NCBI GenBank assembly: GCA_030248225.1
Contig: JASANE010000614.1
Coordinates: forward strand, 62,001 to 126,000
Source: Trileptium ribeirensis
Lineage: Eukaryota; Nematoda; Enoplea; Enoplida; Thoracostomopsidae
Length of the DNA: 64,000 bases
Direction of reading: 5' to 3'
A program made the position numbers and the translations under genes. Within the stretch, counting starts at the first letter, position 1. Each line of letters opens with the position of its first letter. Positions 24,451-36,755 of the stretch are shown here, one piece after another. A model generated the notes under the pieces. It was not told the origin of the DNA. It did no database searches and saw only the letters and a list, made by a program, of their open reading frames with translations.

Positions 24451-25305
24451 CATATATTTATTTGCTTCTTCTATATGACCCGGTATTTTCTTTTACGTTT
24501 TTCAGAACGGTTATATACCTTAAGTGGCTTCCTGGTTCCAGATAAACATATTTTGACAGTGTATAAACCTGCCGGTTGTTAATATTTTTTATAAAATTCT
24601 TTCGTATAAAGCCCTACTCAGAAATACTAAATTTCATGTCATAAAACACAATAACTCAACAAAAAGTACCAATAATAAGTTTCAGTTTTATAACCTTTTA
24701 CATGCTGGTATTACATTTGGTTAAATGCTTTGTTGTCCTCTGTTCTCTGGTGATAAAAAATTCTTTTTTATTACCTACTTACTTTAGCGTGGGCGCAGGA
24801 ACTAATTCATATTATGCTTTAAATGCATATTTCCCTGACCTAGTGGAAACCTGTTTCCTATATATTGCGTGTTTTCGATTGATGATCTATACTGAACAGT
24901 AGCTATATAAATATACAAATGAAAACATTCTAAAAAGGCACTAAATCCAATGTTTGAACACAATATCTTCGCTTTTCTATTGTGACGGAATTATACATTT
25001 TCGATATACATGCCGGGTAGAAAAATAAGCACCAAAATACAAAAAACCGGGTCTGGTGATAGCCCTCAGATATAGAAGAACTCGTTATATCATGGCGCCT
25101 GGAAAAACGGGTTCCGGTTGATACAATGTTCTAATGTACAAAATTAACTTTCAGCAGACAGTATTTTGTTAAAAAAATTATCGCAGTTTATATAGAAAAA
25201 TTAACACAAATATTTAATATTTCTCGGTTATATATAAATTAAATAAAAAAATTGTATTTTTTCCGTTGAAGCAAGTAAATTAATTATGGGTGCTCGGTGA
25301 GGAAG
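24451..25305. other. No feature seen
   Basis: AT-rich sequence before hAT copy 1. 26510-26997 is similar. Confidence 0.4.
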
Positions 25306-25313
25306 TGAAGTAG

Positions 25314-26501
25314 CAGGGAATAACCGGAACCGAAATTTACCGGAACCGGAACCAGCAACCGGAACCGTCCATTTAAACCGGATCCGGAACCGGAACCGGA
25401 ACCTGGTCTTCGAAATTTATATATAGTAAAACAGATGATGGAAGAAATGAAGGTATAGTGGATTTAAAATGCATTAAAAATTACTTTTACATTAAACTTA
25501 ATGTATTGCGATGGTATTATTGCCTTTCTGAAACTTTAAAGAGACTGAGGAAGCTAATAATGTTTATTTATCGATCAAATATGTCGGTTTTTGGACATTC
25601 AGAGCAAAAAATGACTTCCACTATACACCATTGCGTATACTGCGTCAAATCGAATGTGCTTACAAAGCTTGGAGCGTAGAATACACACTTTCGCTCTGTC
25701 TCCAGTCGCCTCCCTTTACTACACATACGGTTGTTGTATGTTCTTCTGTAGGAAACTTAAAATTATTGGTTTATATGATTCTAAGAGAAAATAATAGATA
25801 GAAGGTAATTGTCTGATCAATGGTCAGAGACACTGTTTAGGCTAGCGTTGGACAAACAGTGTCCGTCAGTTAGATCATAATGATCATAACTTTCTAATCA
25901 GAACGCTGTAAATGAGACACACTGTGATGCTGTTCGCACAGTTTCAATAAATACAGTTCATTGCCAAGAAAGCAGTTTCTAGCTGCGTTGCAGATAACGT
26001 TAGTTTACTTCAATTTAGACTGATTTACCAAGTTTACAAGCGCACTGGCGGGTGCTTGATGCAATTTATGTTAGCCATGCACACCCTAAGTACTTCTGCG
26101 TAAGCCATACTCTGTTACCGAGTTGGACCGGTTTAATTCAAACGTATCCCACAGACTTCTGGATGTGTAAAATAGCTGCTACAAGCATCGACCTGGCTTT
26201 GATGTAACAAAATCCTGCAAGTTATTATGAAAAATTCCTGCTCAAATTATGTGCCCTACTTACGTTTCACACGGCAAATTGGTTAGTTAATCTTTTCTTT
26301 TGCTTGGTTGTATTGGAGCTTGATTATTGTATAATATATTACATATGTTTGGATTACAGGATGAAGCAAAAAACGTGGAAAATTTCAAACAAAATTTTTA
26401 AACCGGAATTCCGGTTCCGGTATGGTTTTTGCTCTTTGCCGGAACCGGAACACGATTTTCGCCGGAACAGGAACCGGAACCGGAATTCCGGTTACTCCCT
26501 G
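25314..26501. mobile_element. hAT-superfamily non-autonomous element, copy 1
   Basis: Begins CAGGGAATAACCGGAACCG and ends in the inverse, CCGGAATTCCGGTTACTCCCTG trimmed to the last bases, with short GGAACC iterations inside both ends. It is flanked by a perfect 8-bp target duplication TGAAGTAG (25306-25313 and 26502-26509). A CAGGG terminus with an 8-bp duplication is the hAT hallmark. No transposase frame is visible in its 1188 bp. Confidence 0.88.
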
Positions 26502-26997
26502 TGAAGTAGGTATGTTTTTAAAAGAATCTGTACCTGTCAACTTGTATTCTATGATCACCATTTAATTGAATTTATAGTTTTACTGAACATGCTGGTTTTT
26601 TGGGAATGTCACTTTAGTTACATCTCAAATATAGCATGCCAATACATTTTTGAAAAATATAACTATTGTTTTTATCAAACCAATGCATAGTAGCGTCTAC
26701 CACTCTAAGTGGGATTAACTAAGAACTATGTACACGATCCATAAAGATAATTTTGGACGTTCTGTGTTATTGCTAGTTTCGGATAATGTTGGAAATACGA
26801 ACGTTCTTCATACCTCAAGCAAGATTTTTATATGTGGAATTTTTTAAAAACATGCTAAATCCCTAGCTGCGTAAACTTTCAACGGCCCTTATTGGGTACA
26901 TTAATGTGATTTATTCGGTACGATATATTGCGAGCTAATTCGATTAGGATTACGGAGATATTGGAGATCGATTAGATTCAGAATACACTTATTAATT

Positions 26998-28065
26998 TAT
27001 TTATACTATTAATTCTATCGCGATTGCAGAACGTAGTGAAGCATAGGTACACGTACGCCTTTTGCGTGCACAACCAATCAGCTATCGATAGCACACGGAT
27101 ATATGCTATATGTGGATATCACACAATAACGCACAAGTTGCAACATAACTAACAATAAGTTTCCCATGCCACAAATCCCCCAAGTGCAAGCTGTCAACAT
27201 CCCAGGACGTAACAGTAAAATTAGGAATTTTGTGTCGGTGAACCATGGCGGCACCATACCCCCGTACCCACAGAACCATGGATCGCAGAGCAAAATCAAC
27301 ACCAGCAATGAGCGTGCCACGACCGAAACCCCCAAGTAAAACTTTTCAGCCGCCCAGGACGTCAGAACAAATTTTCGAATTTTGGGTCGAGGAACCACGG
27401 GGGTGCCATACCTCAAACCCCATGAACCGGAGCCTTAATCGAAAAACAAAAAGAGGCATCGGCATTTATCATTTTACTATGAAATAAAACCAAGCAAAGA
27501 AAAAATTCGAAGGTTAAAATAAAAATAACAATGTTTCCGTGAAGGGTACTACCAAAATTAGGTAAAAAACCTTTATTGTGCTCCCTGACCCCGAACATTG
27601 TGGGCGCCATACCCCCGTACCCATGGAACCATGAGTCACAGAATAAAACCAACACCTTCAAAGAGTTTCCCATGCCCGAAAACTACCAAGTGAAACTTTT
27701 CAGCTGCCCTGGACGTCAGAACAAATTTTCTAATTTTGAGTCGAGGAACCATTGGGCGCCATACCCCCGTACCTCAAACCCTATCAGTGTAGAACCGGAG
27801 CCCTAATCGAAAAAAAGCATCGGGATTTATCAATTTACTATGAAACAAAACCAACCAGAGAAAAGTCGACAGTTAAGATAAAAATAATCTTGCTTCCGTG
27901 AAAATGGGGCAAAAACCCACATTTTGGCCCCTAATCCCGGAACCAGACCCCAAATCGAAAGCTTGGGGATGTACACGGTAAATCGACTATGCAGGTTCGA
28001 AAGAGCCCAAGATCATGAGAATCGGTTAAGTCGTTCCCGATCACACACACACACACACGACCTCC
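26998..28065 (+). repeat. Family H element with tandem monomers, second array copy
   Basis: Left end TCTATCGCGATTGCAGAACG; monomer anchors near 27170, 27325 and 27675. It ends around an (AC)n tract at 28041-28055 without the usual right end, so it is 3'-truncated or degenerate. It lies about 100 bp before the NDUFA10 P-loop exon. Confidence 0.7.
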
Positions 28066-28169
28066 CACTCGAAGATGAGTTATGCTTGACAGAAACGGAA
28101 AATAATTTTCACGATTTCTCCGCCTAATGCCCTCAGTCAAAAACTGCTTTAATATTATAATATTTTAGG

Positions 28170-28271
28170 AAATATCGCTTGTGGCAAAGGTGAAGTGGCA
28201 CGAGAAATCGCAAAACAATTTGACTTTCATCATATCCCGTGCCCTACAATGGATAAGGTTTTAATCAATAT
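28170..28271 (+). CDS. NDUFA10: NDUFA10 exon a: P-loop of the nucleoside-kinase-like domain
   Basis: NDUFA10 is the 42 kDa accessory subunit of mitochondrial complex I (matrix side). It has a deoxynucleoside-kinase-like fold but no established kinase role in the complex. The exon reads GNIACGKGEVAREIAKQFDF then a segment ending DKVLIN. GNIACGKGE is the P-loop position, with Cys where relatives have Ser. The acceptor is ATATTTTAG and the donor is GTAAGT; it enters in phase 1 and leaves in phase 2. One or more upstream exons (mitochondrial presequence and first beta strand) are missing from my reading of 16400-28169. Confidence 0.88.
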
Positions 28272-29060
28272 GTAAGTTCTGATAGATTTGTACGTGATAC
28301 AAATTTGCAATTCTTGATTTCTGCTGTTTTGCAAACAAATCTTTGCAATAGCACTGCGTTATCATGCCATCGCCTGTAATCACCTGTCCCCACTGCTGCT
28401 GATGACAAGAACCCGACTGATTCGCGATCTCCACTGCTGACGGTCTGATGCGTGCTATTACTTCGACAGGCACACGACACTATCGTGTTAATGATACGTA
28501 TGTGAGCAGTGACTTAATCTCCATGAGAACTGAATGTTCTGGTGATTCAACCGCCTGGTCACGTGGTCACTTCTAACTTGGTGCGTTAGCCAGTAGGATC
28601 CGTTTTGTCAAACAAAATTGTGATTGTTTGTAAAATGCTGCAGTTCGGAGTCACCAGGGTATTCAATGTGAAGTTGGAAGTTTTGCTAAGCCGCTAATTG
28701 CTCTGTATCGTGCCAAACAGCTGCGCTTAAACTTTTCTCTGATGCAATATGCCGACTTGTTGGGAGTTTTGTTTTGTTTCCGTGCCATATTTATACAGGA
28801 CTGTTGACGAAACACGCGTGGAAGACCATGGGTTTCGTTGACGTGTTGACCTGATCGTTTTGCCATAATTTTATCAGCTTAGCGAATGCGGACGAGGCCG
28901 CAGCTAGTTCGTCTGAAATCTGATTGTCTGAGCATCCAGGTCAGGATAGAATGGAGCCAATGATCAAAAAAATGTCAACGTTTTGCAAGAGTGATTTCAT
29001 CACTATAATAAAAGGAACTGCTGAACAGCAACACGATAGGATTTCCCTTTTTGTCGTACT
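28272..29060. other. NDUFA10 intron, no feature assigned
   Basis: May contain the 3' remainder of the RTE-like LINE beyond element C, but no diagnostic motif is readable. Confidence 0.35.
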
Positions 29061-29475
29061 CAAGGTTTTTGAATCCACAGGTGGGGCTGGATCCAAATAT
29101 TTTTACGTGGATCCAAAAATTTTTGCTGGAAACATGCTGGACGTAGGCGATCTCGGCTCCGGAGACATAGGATCTGCTAATAAATTTTATTACAAAGTGC
29201 AGGCTTTCAGTCGTTTGCGCTAACATCTGTATATAGTATCTTGCTGCTGGTTTCACGGGTAACTCTTATCGTTTATCCCGGCTTGGGACAGGCAGAGAAT
29301 AATTTATATATTTGTAATTATGTAATAATGGTAAATTGCGTTTCGTAGTTACGTTTCTTTAATGTGTAGAATTTCGTGAAATTGTCGAGCCAAAAATTAT
29401 AAGTGTAGAACCAGCGTTTAAGGTCTGGATCCAGAAGAACTTTGCTGGACCCAGGGTCCATTTAAAAAAACCTGA
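29061..29475. mobile_element. Element C, copy 2 (hAT-like)
   Basis: Homologous to 20590-20961. It starts CAAGGTTTTTGAATCC and ends TTTAAAAAAACCTGA. The flanks GTCGTACT and CTCGTACT fit an 8-bp duplication with one mismatch. It interrupts the RTE-like LINE after piece 3. Confidence 0.62.
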
Positions 29476-29830
29476 CTCGTACTGATCTGTAGACCGACGC
29501 GAGTGCAATGCTTCTCGAAACTGTCAAATCTTGTTTGCATTTCGGCTTCGAATACCACAAAAAGTACGACATCGTCTGCATATCGGCCTATGTTATATAA
29601 CCCTGTGCTGTTGAAAAGCTTACACCTGCCGGTGCCTCTCGAAAATAAGCATTTACTACCCAGTGGATGGTGACATTGAATGGCACTGGTAGCAGCACTG
29701 ATCTCTGCAGTACACATATATGGATTTCCAAAGGTGACGAATAATTGTCGCAGATTTTAATTCCACTGCTCGATCGCGCATACTTCTGCTTTATAATGTC
29801 AAGCCGTTTGTTTGCCGGGCATTCTATCAG
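29476..29830 (-). pseudogene. RTE-like LINE, RT palm/thumb fragment (piece 3)
   Basis: Continues piece 2 on the other side of the hAT insertion. It has PANKRLDIIKQKYARSSSGI (the SSxI..G linker), a degraded SGVRQGCxLSPxLFN motif, then YNIGRYADDVVLFV with an intact YADD box and HCTRVGLQIS. Two or more frameshifts are present. It ends abruptly near 29476 where element C begins, so the LINE was also cut there. Confidence 0.78.
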
Positions 29831-30989
29831 CAGGGAATAACCGGAACCGAAATTTACCGGAACCTGCAACCGGAACCGTCCATTTAAATCGGATCCGGAA
29901 CCTGGTCTTCGAAATTTATACATAGTAAAACAGATGACGGAAGAAATGAAGGTATAGTGGATTTAAAATGCATTAAAAATAACTTTTACATTAAACTTAA
30001 TGTATTGCGATGGTATTATTGCCTTTCTGAAACTTTAAAGACTGAGGAAGCTAATAATATTTATTTATCGATCAAATATGTCGGTTTTTGGACATTCAGA
30101 GTACAAAAGGTCTTCCACTATACACCATTGCGTATACTGCGTCAAATTGATTGTGCTTACAAAGCTTGGAGCGTAGAATACACACTTTCGCTCTGTCTCC
30201 AGTCGCCTCCCTTTACTACACATACGTTTGTTGCATGTTCTTCTGTAGGAAACTTAAAATTATTGGTTTATATGATTCTAAGATAAAATAATAGATAGAA
30301 GGTAATTTTCTGATCAGTGGTCAGAGACACTGTTTAGGCTAGCGTTGGACAAACAGTGCCTGTCAGTTAGATCATAATGATGATAACTTTCTAATCAGAA
30401 TGCTATAAATGAGACACACTGTGATACTGCTCGCACAGTTTCAATAAATGCAGTTCATTGCCAGGAAAGCAGTTTCTAGCTGCGTTGCAGATAATGTTAG
30501 TTTACTTCAATTTAGACTGATTAACCAAGTTTACAAGCGCACTGGGGGGGGGGCTGGACGCAATTTATGTTAGCCAACCATACCCTAAGTACTTCTGCGT
30601 AAGTCATACTCTGTTAGCGAGTTGGACCGGTTTAATTCAAACGTATCCCACAGACTTCTGGATGTGTAAAATAGCTGCTAGAAGTATCGACCTGGCTTTG
30701 TTAACAAACTCCTGCAGGTTATGAAAAATTCCTGCTCAAATTATGTGCCCTACTTGCGTTTCACAGAGCAAATTGGTTAGTTTATCTTTTCTTTTGCTTG
30801 GTTGTATTGGAGCTTGTTCATTGTATAATATATTACATATGTTTGGATTACAGGATGAAGCAAAAAACGTGGAAAATTTCAAACAAAATTTTTAAACCGG
30901 AATTCCGGTTCCGGTATAGTTTTTGCCATTTGCCGGAACCGCAACCGGAACACGATTTTCGCCGGAACCGGAATTCCGGTTAATCCCTG
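29831..30989. mobile_element. hAT-superfamily non-autonomous element, copy 2
   Basis: Nearly the same sequence and orientation as copy 1 (1159 bp, a few small indels), ending CCGGTTAATCCCTG. Target duplication TCTATCAG (29823-29830) and TCTGTCAG (30990-30997), one mismatch. It splits an older LINE reverse transcriptase between pieces 2 and 3. Confidence 0.88.
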
Positions 30990-30997
30990 TCTGTCAG

Positions 30998-31165
30998 CTC
31001 TAAAATAATGTTGTAAAGAACGCTTCTATCCGCCGAGTCGAATCGTACTGTCAAATCTATGAATGTAGCGATAGCGGGCTGCCTGAATTCATAAACTCGC
31101 ATCTTTGCTGTACTCTGTTTACAGATATGTTTTTTTTGTAATCTTTTGGAAAGAGATATTGCCAC
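30998..31165 (-). pseudogene. RTE-like LINE, RT palm fragment (piece 2)
   Basis: Reads YEFRQPAIATFIDLTVRFDS then ADRSVLYNIILEL. This is RT motif A (xATFIDLxxAFDSVDRxxL) with the catalytic Asp retained and AFDSVD changed to RFDSAD. The frame is cut exactly at 30997 by the target duplication of the hAT element at 29831-30989. Confidence 0.82.
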
Positions 31166-31599
31166 ACATATTATGGCTTTATGCTGTCAGTTTTAGTGTG
31201 TATATTTATCTATGATAACGTTTTTATAATATATATTTATCTATATTTTAGTATGTCGTCTTATGCTAACGAGACGAAAGCATTCCAGCTGACAGTTTCA
31301 GTTTAACGATTAGTTGTTAAACCCAAAATATTTCCAGTGTCAAAACTATAGATTTCAGTTCTTTTCTCGACTTTTCATCGTAAAACCGTAAACAAATTTA
31401 TGATGCCGTACTACTGCATTCGAAATGCAATTACACACAGTTGCTGCCTACCAATAATCTGCGGTTTTGTTTAGAGAATTATTTAGCATATAAACGAAAA
31501 ACCCGTAAAATTTTCCTATTTTACTGAGTTACGATTTTTTGAGAACTCCAAATGTTTGTTTTTGTAATTTTTAGCTGATTTTTGGAGTCTATATTTCAG

Positions 31600-33000
31600 A
31601 AGATTAATTTTTGGTGTTGCAGCTTTTTGAAACGGAGTTAGCAAAGCAAGCGGAGTTTCCAATGTTTGTGTTATGGGGAAAATCGTTAAATTACCGTTTT
31701 GTCAGTTGGTGTAACTCATATTATGCTTGGGTACATTTTGTCAAATATTTTTATTCGATAGCAAAAGTAACCACTATGTTTCCTTTAGTTGAACGCTAAG
31801 AGTTCCAGACCATCTTCCTGGTAAAAATATCAAAGGCATTTGCCCAATCCGGAGACACGGGCGCCAATGTTACTCAGTTCTTATTTCGCGACACAGGCTT
31901 CTATAGAACAACTGGGATCACATGAGCTCATCGCGATCTACAACTTTTCTTAATATCACATTCTCCGGGACAACTCCCTGGGCAGCTGTAGTGTCGACGG
32001 CCTTCATATGCGGATTGTAGTCTGTCTTCATTTACTCGATTAAGTGTTGCTTCCGGGGCATAAAACATGGTCTACATATGTTTCTGGCATGCTTAAAACA
32101 GTGCTTTGATTATCTAAAGTCCGGCATGAATATGTCATTCTCAGTATTTTTCAAGGGGTATATTGTCGACGAACCTGATTTGCAGAATATAGTTTGTTAT
32201 ACATTACTTTCAGGAATAGGTCATAATTTGTTCAAAAAAGTTAACCATATATGTTGAAAATTAAAACACGAGTATCTCGCAAGCGAGTTTGAAACGGAAC
32301 GAACAGGGTTTTAATTTTTAAGTTACCATTTTGCTTCATCACAATTAACAGGTTGTTTGACCACTTTAAAACTATAGAACCTTGCACCCATTCAAAATCC
32401 TAAAACCTCGTCGACCCTAAACTCATCGAAATCAACTGACGAGCATCAAGTATTTGTGCTGGTCCCTAGATAACCAAACTATCGTACTCAGCCTACAGGA
32501 ACACCTATATGGACATTTATTGGTTACCTTTTATGTAAACAAACAACTGAAAACAAGCTGTATTCTGGAAGTCGGGTTCATTGACCCTAAACCTATTGAA
32601 AACCTATGCATGAAATATGCACACATTATACTCTAGATAACCGAATGATTGTATTCAGCATACCGAAAAACCTCAATATAGACTAATTTTGCTGCCATGT
32701 ACCGAACTACTGAAGACCACCATGTTCTGGCAATCGGGTTCATTCAGCGTAAACGCATTGAAAAAGCATGAAATATGCAAGCTGGAATCTAGATAATCAA
32801 ATCATTGCGTTCAGCCATTAAAAATACCTATATTATTTACCACTCTTGGTGTCATGCACGCAATAACTAATCAGACAAATGAAAACGCAATACTTTTGGA
32901 AATTGGGTTCGTCGACCGTAAAACCATTGAAACCCCATGAAAAGGTATAATATAGTATACTTGGACTCTGGAGTCACGCCACCGCATAATGCTGGTCTTT
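31600..33000. repeat. Family S arrays in inverted arrangement
   Basis: Leader-like sequence at 31600-32000 and forward monomers to about 32230, then from about 32390 monomers in reverse orientation (inverse anchors TATTCTGGAAGTCGGGTTCA at 32560, and related ones near 32722 and 32890). The block sits between RT pieces 1 and 2 of the RTE-like LINE. Confidence 0.65.
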
Positions 33001-33013
33001 ATTTTTACGGGAT

Positions 33014-33244
33014 CTATAGCAGCGTTATACAACGATAGTTTGAACATTCGCTTTGGTACGATTTTTTATGGGGCGGTATTATATTCTCTTTAATGGCCTT
33101 GGGAACCCGTCGGTTGCTTAAAATTTGATATATAGGTTGATTTAATTGTTCCAGAAATTTGGCATTAGAAAATGTTTGGCTGTACTTTGAGCTAAACGAC
33201 ATCATGAGTACTGCATTATTATTTAAATCGCCCCAGTTTTCCAA
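33014..33244 (-). pseudogene. RTE-like LINE, reverse transcriptase N-terminal fragment (piece 1)
   Basis: The minus-strand frame ends in VPKAIKENIIPPHKKSYQSE then CSNYRCITLL. This matches the conserved entry to the RT fingers (IPxxKKGDxSECSNYRGISLL). It lies in line with two further RT pieces at 31165 and 29822, downstream on the same strand. Confidence 0.7.
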
Positions 33245-33803
33245 GTTATATTATCTGATCCATTTTTCACATTAAAATAATCGGCTAATAAATGCACGCA
33301 TGGTACTTGGGAATAATTATAATATAGTTTTGTAGGTCTACGTGCAATGATTATTTTCCATGATCGCCTGACCAGCCTGTGGGTGCATACACAGCTACAA
33401 ATCATAAGGTTATTGTGGCTGAAATACCTAACACTTCTAATCTATCAGAAATCGGGTTGATTGGTAATACTACTGAACAGCAAAACTTGGATTTCGCAAC
33501 AAATCTGACATCCTATTGATGAAACTCTCCTCGAAAATAAAAGTTTTTAAGCATTTGTTCTTGTGTAAGATAAATACAATTCGGTCTCTCCATAACCAAA
33601 ATCAACGCAGTGCAGGAATTACAGCTATGTCAGTAGTATAAAGTATGTTCGTATTCCGACTATTCATAATTTCATTGATGGAGAGCGCTATACCAGCGAT
33701 CATTTTCCTTCCCAGATAACGTGTATATGGTTTGTTTCTTGGGACAGGCTGACTTCGGTCGAATCCAGGTGTAGATGTTAAAAAATGTATATATTATTTT
33801 TAG

Positions 33804-33979
33804 GTATGGGAGCGACATGCGTGATTATTACGATTTAATGCCACCACGAATGCGCTATTTCGATTTGAAAATGTTTTACGAATCACCATGGCATATGAAC
33901 GTCGGAAAATTCTTTCACGATATGATGTATTTGAAGGTCGAGTGCTACCAGAATGCTCTTGCTCACATTTTAAATACTG
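33804..33979 (+). CDS. NDUFA10: NDUFA10 exon b
   Basis: Starts after TTTTTAG and completes the Met codon split at the end of exon a, giving YGSDMRDYYDLMPPRMRYFD, then KMFYESPWHMNVGKFFHDMM and a segment ending ALAHILNTG. The YGxDxRxxxxLxPxR opening and the ALAHLxxTGQGVV run at the junction with exon c are characteristic of NDUFA10/ND-42. It leaves in phase 1 via G/GTATGA. About 5.5 kb of intron 5' to it holds a nested pile of transposons. Confidence 0.9.
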
Positions 33980-35154
33980 GTATGATAAGAACTTGCTCAT
34001 TTGTTATAAAAAGCTTCCGTCTTAGAGTGAATCTGCAAAATAAATTTAAGAAAACCTGACAATTATAAATGCACCAACAACTATTGCCTACACATAATTT
34101 ATAAGTTCGATGAGAACATAATATATTTGAATGTGTTTGGCTTGAATGTTTGCTTTTATGACCGCTGTTGCTTTAACAGGTTGTCAAATTTTATATTTTG
34201 CCGAATATATCATAAAATGAAAAACGAATGCCCTTAATATCACAACTTATCGTTTGGGCGAGCTATTGTATGATATTTCAAGCAAAGTAAGTCAAATTTG
34301 GGTATTCAGGTTTATTGGTACAATTATGCTTCGGCCGATACATCCAGATTACGTAAATAGGTAAGGGTGTAGTCGATATCACACAGAGTGTTAGAAGTAT
34401 TGGAAGATTGAATGTGGCAACGTTAGCATTCATTTTTTCAAGCAAATGTGCATTAATAGATTGCAAAATTATAATTTTAGCGTCGGCATTCTCTTTTGAA
34501 CTTGAGTTGTGAAAATTAGTGGACAATTTATTGTATTGAAGGTGAATTTGTTGTTATCGCGCAAATCAATGTAACTTTGTTATTTTTTTATGGTAATAGT
34601 GAGTTTGTGTGACGCTGCTGCATGTAAAATTTATTTTACCTTTTCTCAGGTTTATCATTTCCGGCTGAAAAATCAGTGCCAAATCTCATTTTTCCGTCTT
34701 GTGTATAACAAAACTAAACATTGAGAGTAACTTTTTGGATATAATTCATGTTAGCCATATTATATCTTCAACACAACAATGTATAATACTAGTTACAGGA
34801 ATATTGCTTAATTCAGGGTGGTTTTTGCAACTGAATGTAGTAAAGTAAACTGCCAGTAACTGTTTGGTTGTAACAGATGCTTATTCGTTACGTAACTAAA
34901 AGAATAGAGGAAATTTTACGGTAGTTACTTGTAATATATATTGGCCGATGGTTTTAGCCACATTGCTAAACGTACTTTTAATAACATATTTTCGCCAGCG
35001 TTACAGCTGACTCGGCTGTGTTTTAATTATTGCTTTCATCTTATGTTACGCCTGGATTGAATATGTGTTTGATGCTTTGCGATCAAAGCTCATGGCAAAG
35101 CCACTGTAATATTTCACAAGTTCTGTGTGTTGTTTCATTGTTTAAAAATGCCTA

Positions 35155-35408
35155 CAGAAAACCCGAGCAGGAATAAGAAACTTTCGTTGCTTTGATTTTT
35201 TCATCGCTTTGTATAAATAAAGTGAAAATTTGTGATTCGACAAGTTTTCTATGTATGATTCTGTTGGTTTACACAAAAAGGGTTTCCGGATAGATGAATA
35301 AAACAAAAATTCATAACAATTATATATTCTCGCCAAAATAAAATAAAATTTTATTTTGAAATTTTGTTCGGTAGTTCGTAAGTCAGTAGTGAATAGTGGC
35401 GACTACTG
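35155..35408. mobile_element. Tc1/mariner-like MITE, copy 3
   Basis: TA-flanked, starts CAGAAAACCCGAGCAGG and ends AGTGGCGACTACTG. It contains AAAATAAAATTTTATTTTG as in the 10058 copy. The left terminus is weaker than the right. Confidence 0.5.
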
Positions 35409-35645
35409 TACAAATTTGTCTAACATCTTTGAGTTGAGAAAATTCTTAGAAATGATAAACCGTAAAATTTCACATGGTGGATAAGAAAATTGAAGGCATG
35501 GACGTAAGAAAATTTTTTTTTCGCACATTTTATGGTACAACTTTTACATAACGTGCAACATTTATTTCTGCCTTATAATTTTTGTGCATACATCTTTGTT
35601 CATAGAACTACATATGATTGTACCGTGATCATGTTAATAATATAG

Positions 35646-35732
35646 GCCAAGGAGTTGTGATGGAAAATTCGTGTCTCAGTGATTTCGCCTTTGTCGATGC
35701 TGCATGGAAAAGGGGTTGTTTTTCAAAAGAAT
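35646..35732 (+). CDS. NDUFA10: NDUFA10 exon c
   Basis: An 87-bp exon between AATATAG and GTGAGT, entering and leaving in phase 1. It encodes GQGVVMENSCLSDFAFVDAA then WKRGCFSKE. This matches the GQGVVxERSxxSDxVFxEAMxxxxxISKE block of NDUFA10, which corresponds to the region around the ERS motif of deoxynucleoside kinases. Here ERS is replaced by ENS. A repeat beginning near 35755 follows the donor closely. Confidence 0.88.
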
Positions 35733-36579
35733 GTGAGTTTAACATTGTCAGTGTTAGGCCGCGCTCACATTGCGTCCGATCCGATCCAATCCGATTTCTG
35801 TTCACATTGCATCCGAACCGATTCGACACGACTAAATTTTTAGTTGCTGCATACGTGTGTATTCACATTTGTTTTTTTCACACTATAGCATGCAATTCGG
35901 ACCAAAAAAACACACGCAAATCGCATCTGGTAGGACGCAATTTGAACCCGGCCAAATGATTGGTACTTATATTCTGAACGTTATTACGTTTCGCTAACGT
36001 CTGTAAAGCTGTAGCAATTTCAATGTGTATGGTCTAATAGGAGATGAATTTTGCATGAGTAAACTTAAGCTGCGCCTCCCACCATCTTCTTTTGACATTA
36101 TGTACAAAATGTCGGTAGAGAACAAACTAACAGTTACAGTGGCCCTATTTTCAAACTTTTCCGTTCTGCGAACGCTTAGTGTCTAATTTAAAAACGTTTA
36201 AGTTACGTTCGCTAACATAATGCACCTGTTTACAGTTTGACGATAACGATGTCCTGAAACACTAAATTGGCTACTTGGACTTCGAAATGTTTCCTTATGC
36301 TAGCACAATTCTTGATATTCGAAACAGTGGGTTTTGTTCGTGAACCATACTAATGTACGCAATTTTACAAGTTTTATGTGCAAACAGACCGAGCAAAAAA
36401 TTGTTCACGAAAATACATATACTGTTGCGAAGCTAGCTTTTCGCGAACATACATATATATATATACATGTCCTGACTCTGCGTTACTAAAACGATGTTAA
36501 CTATACGTCCAATGTTCACGAACGTGTTTCCATACCTAAAATGTGTTCCCGAACTTGTCAGTGAAGCATGACTATATGT

Positions 36580-36755
36580 TCGAGAAGCGCCGACTCCTTC
36601 AGGTGCCGCTACACACTCTCCTACGTCGACCAAACCATAGGCGGTACCCAAGGTGCCTCATTCTCCTGCTGATCGGCTTAGCCCTGAAGTGGCCGAAGAC
36701 CTCCCCCGGTGGACCAGTCACCCCACCCTGCGACCTCGGACCTTGGGCATGTATG
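36580..36755 (+). repeat. GC-rich repeat fragment related to 57690-57870
   Basis: Shares GCTGATC... and CCTCGGACCTTGGGCATG near its end with the 57690 block, in the same plus-strand orientation. The tRNA-like arms are not recognisable here. Probably a diverged copy. Confidence 0.3.

Noticed and set aside
28037..28060. (AC)n tract near the P-loop exon as a possible regulatory element
   Set aside because: It is part of the family H repeat and also occurs in the copy near 8010.
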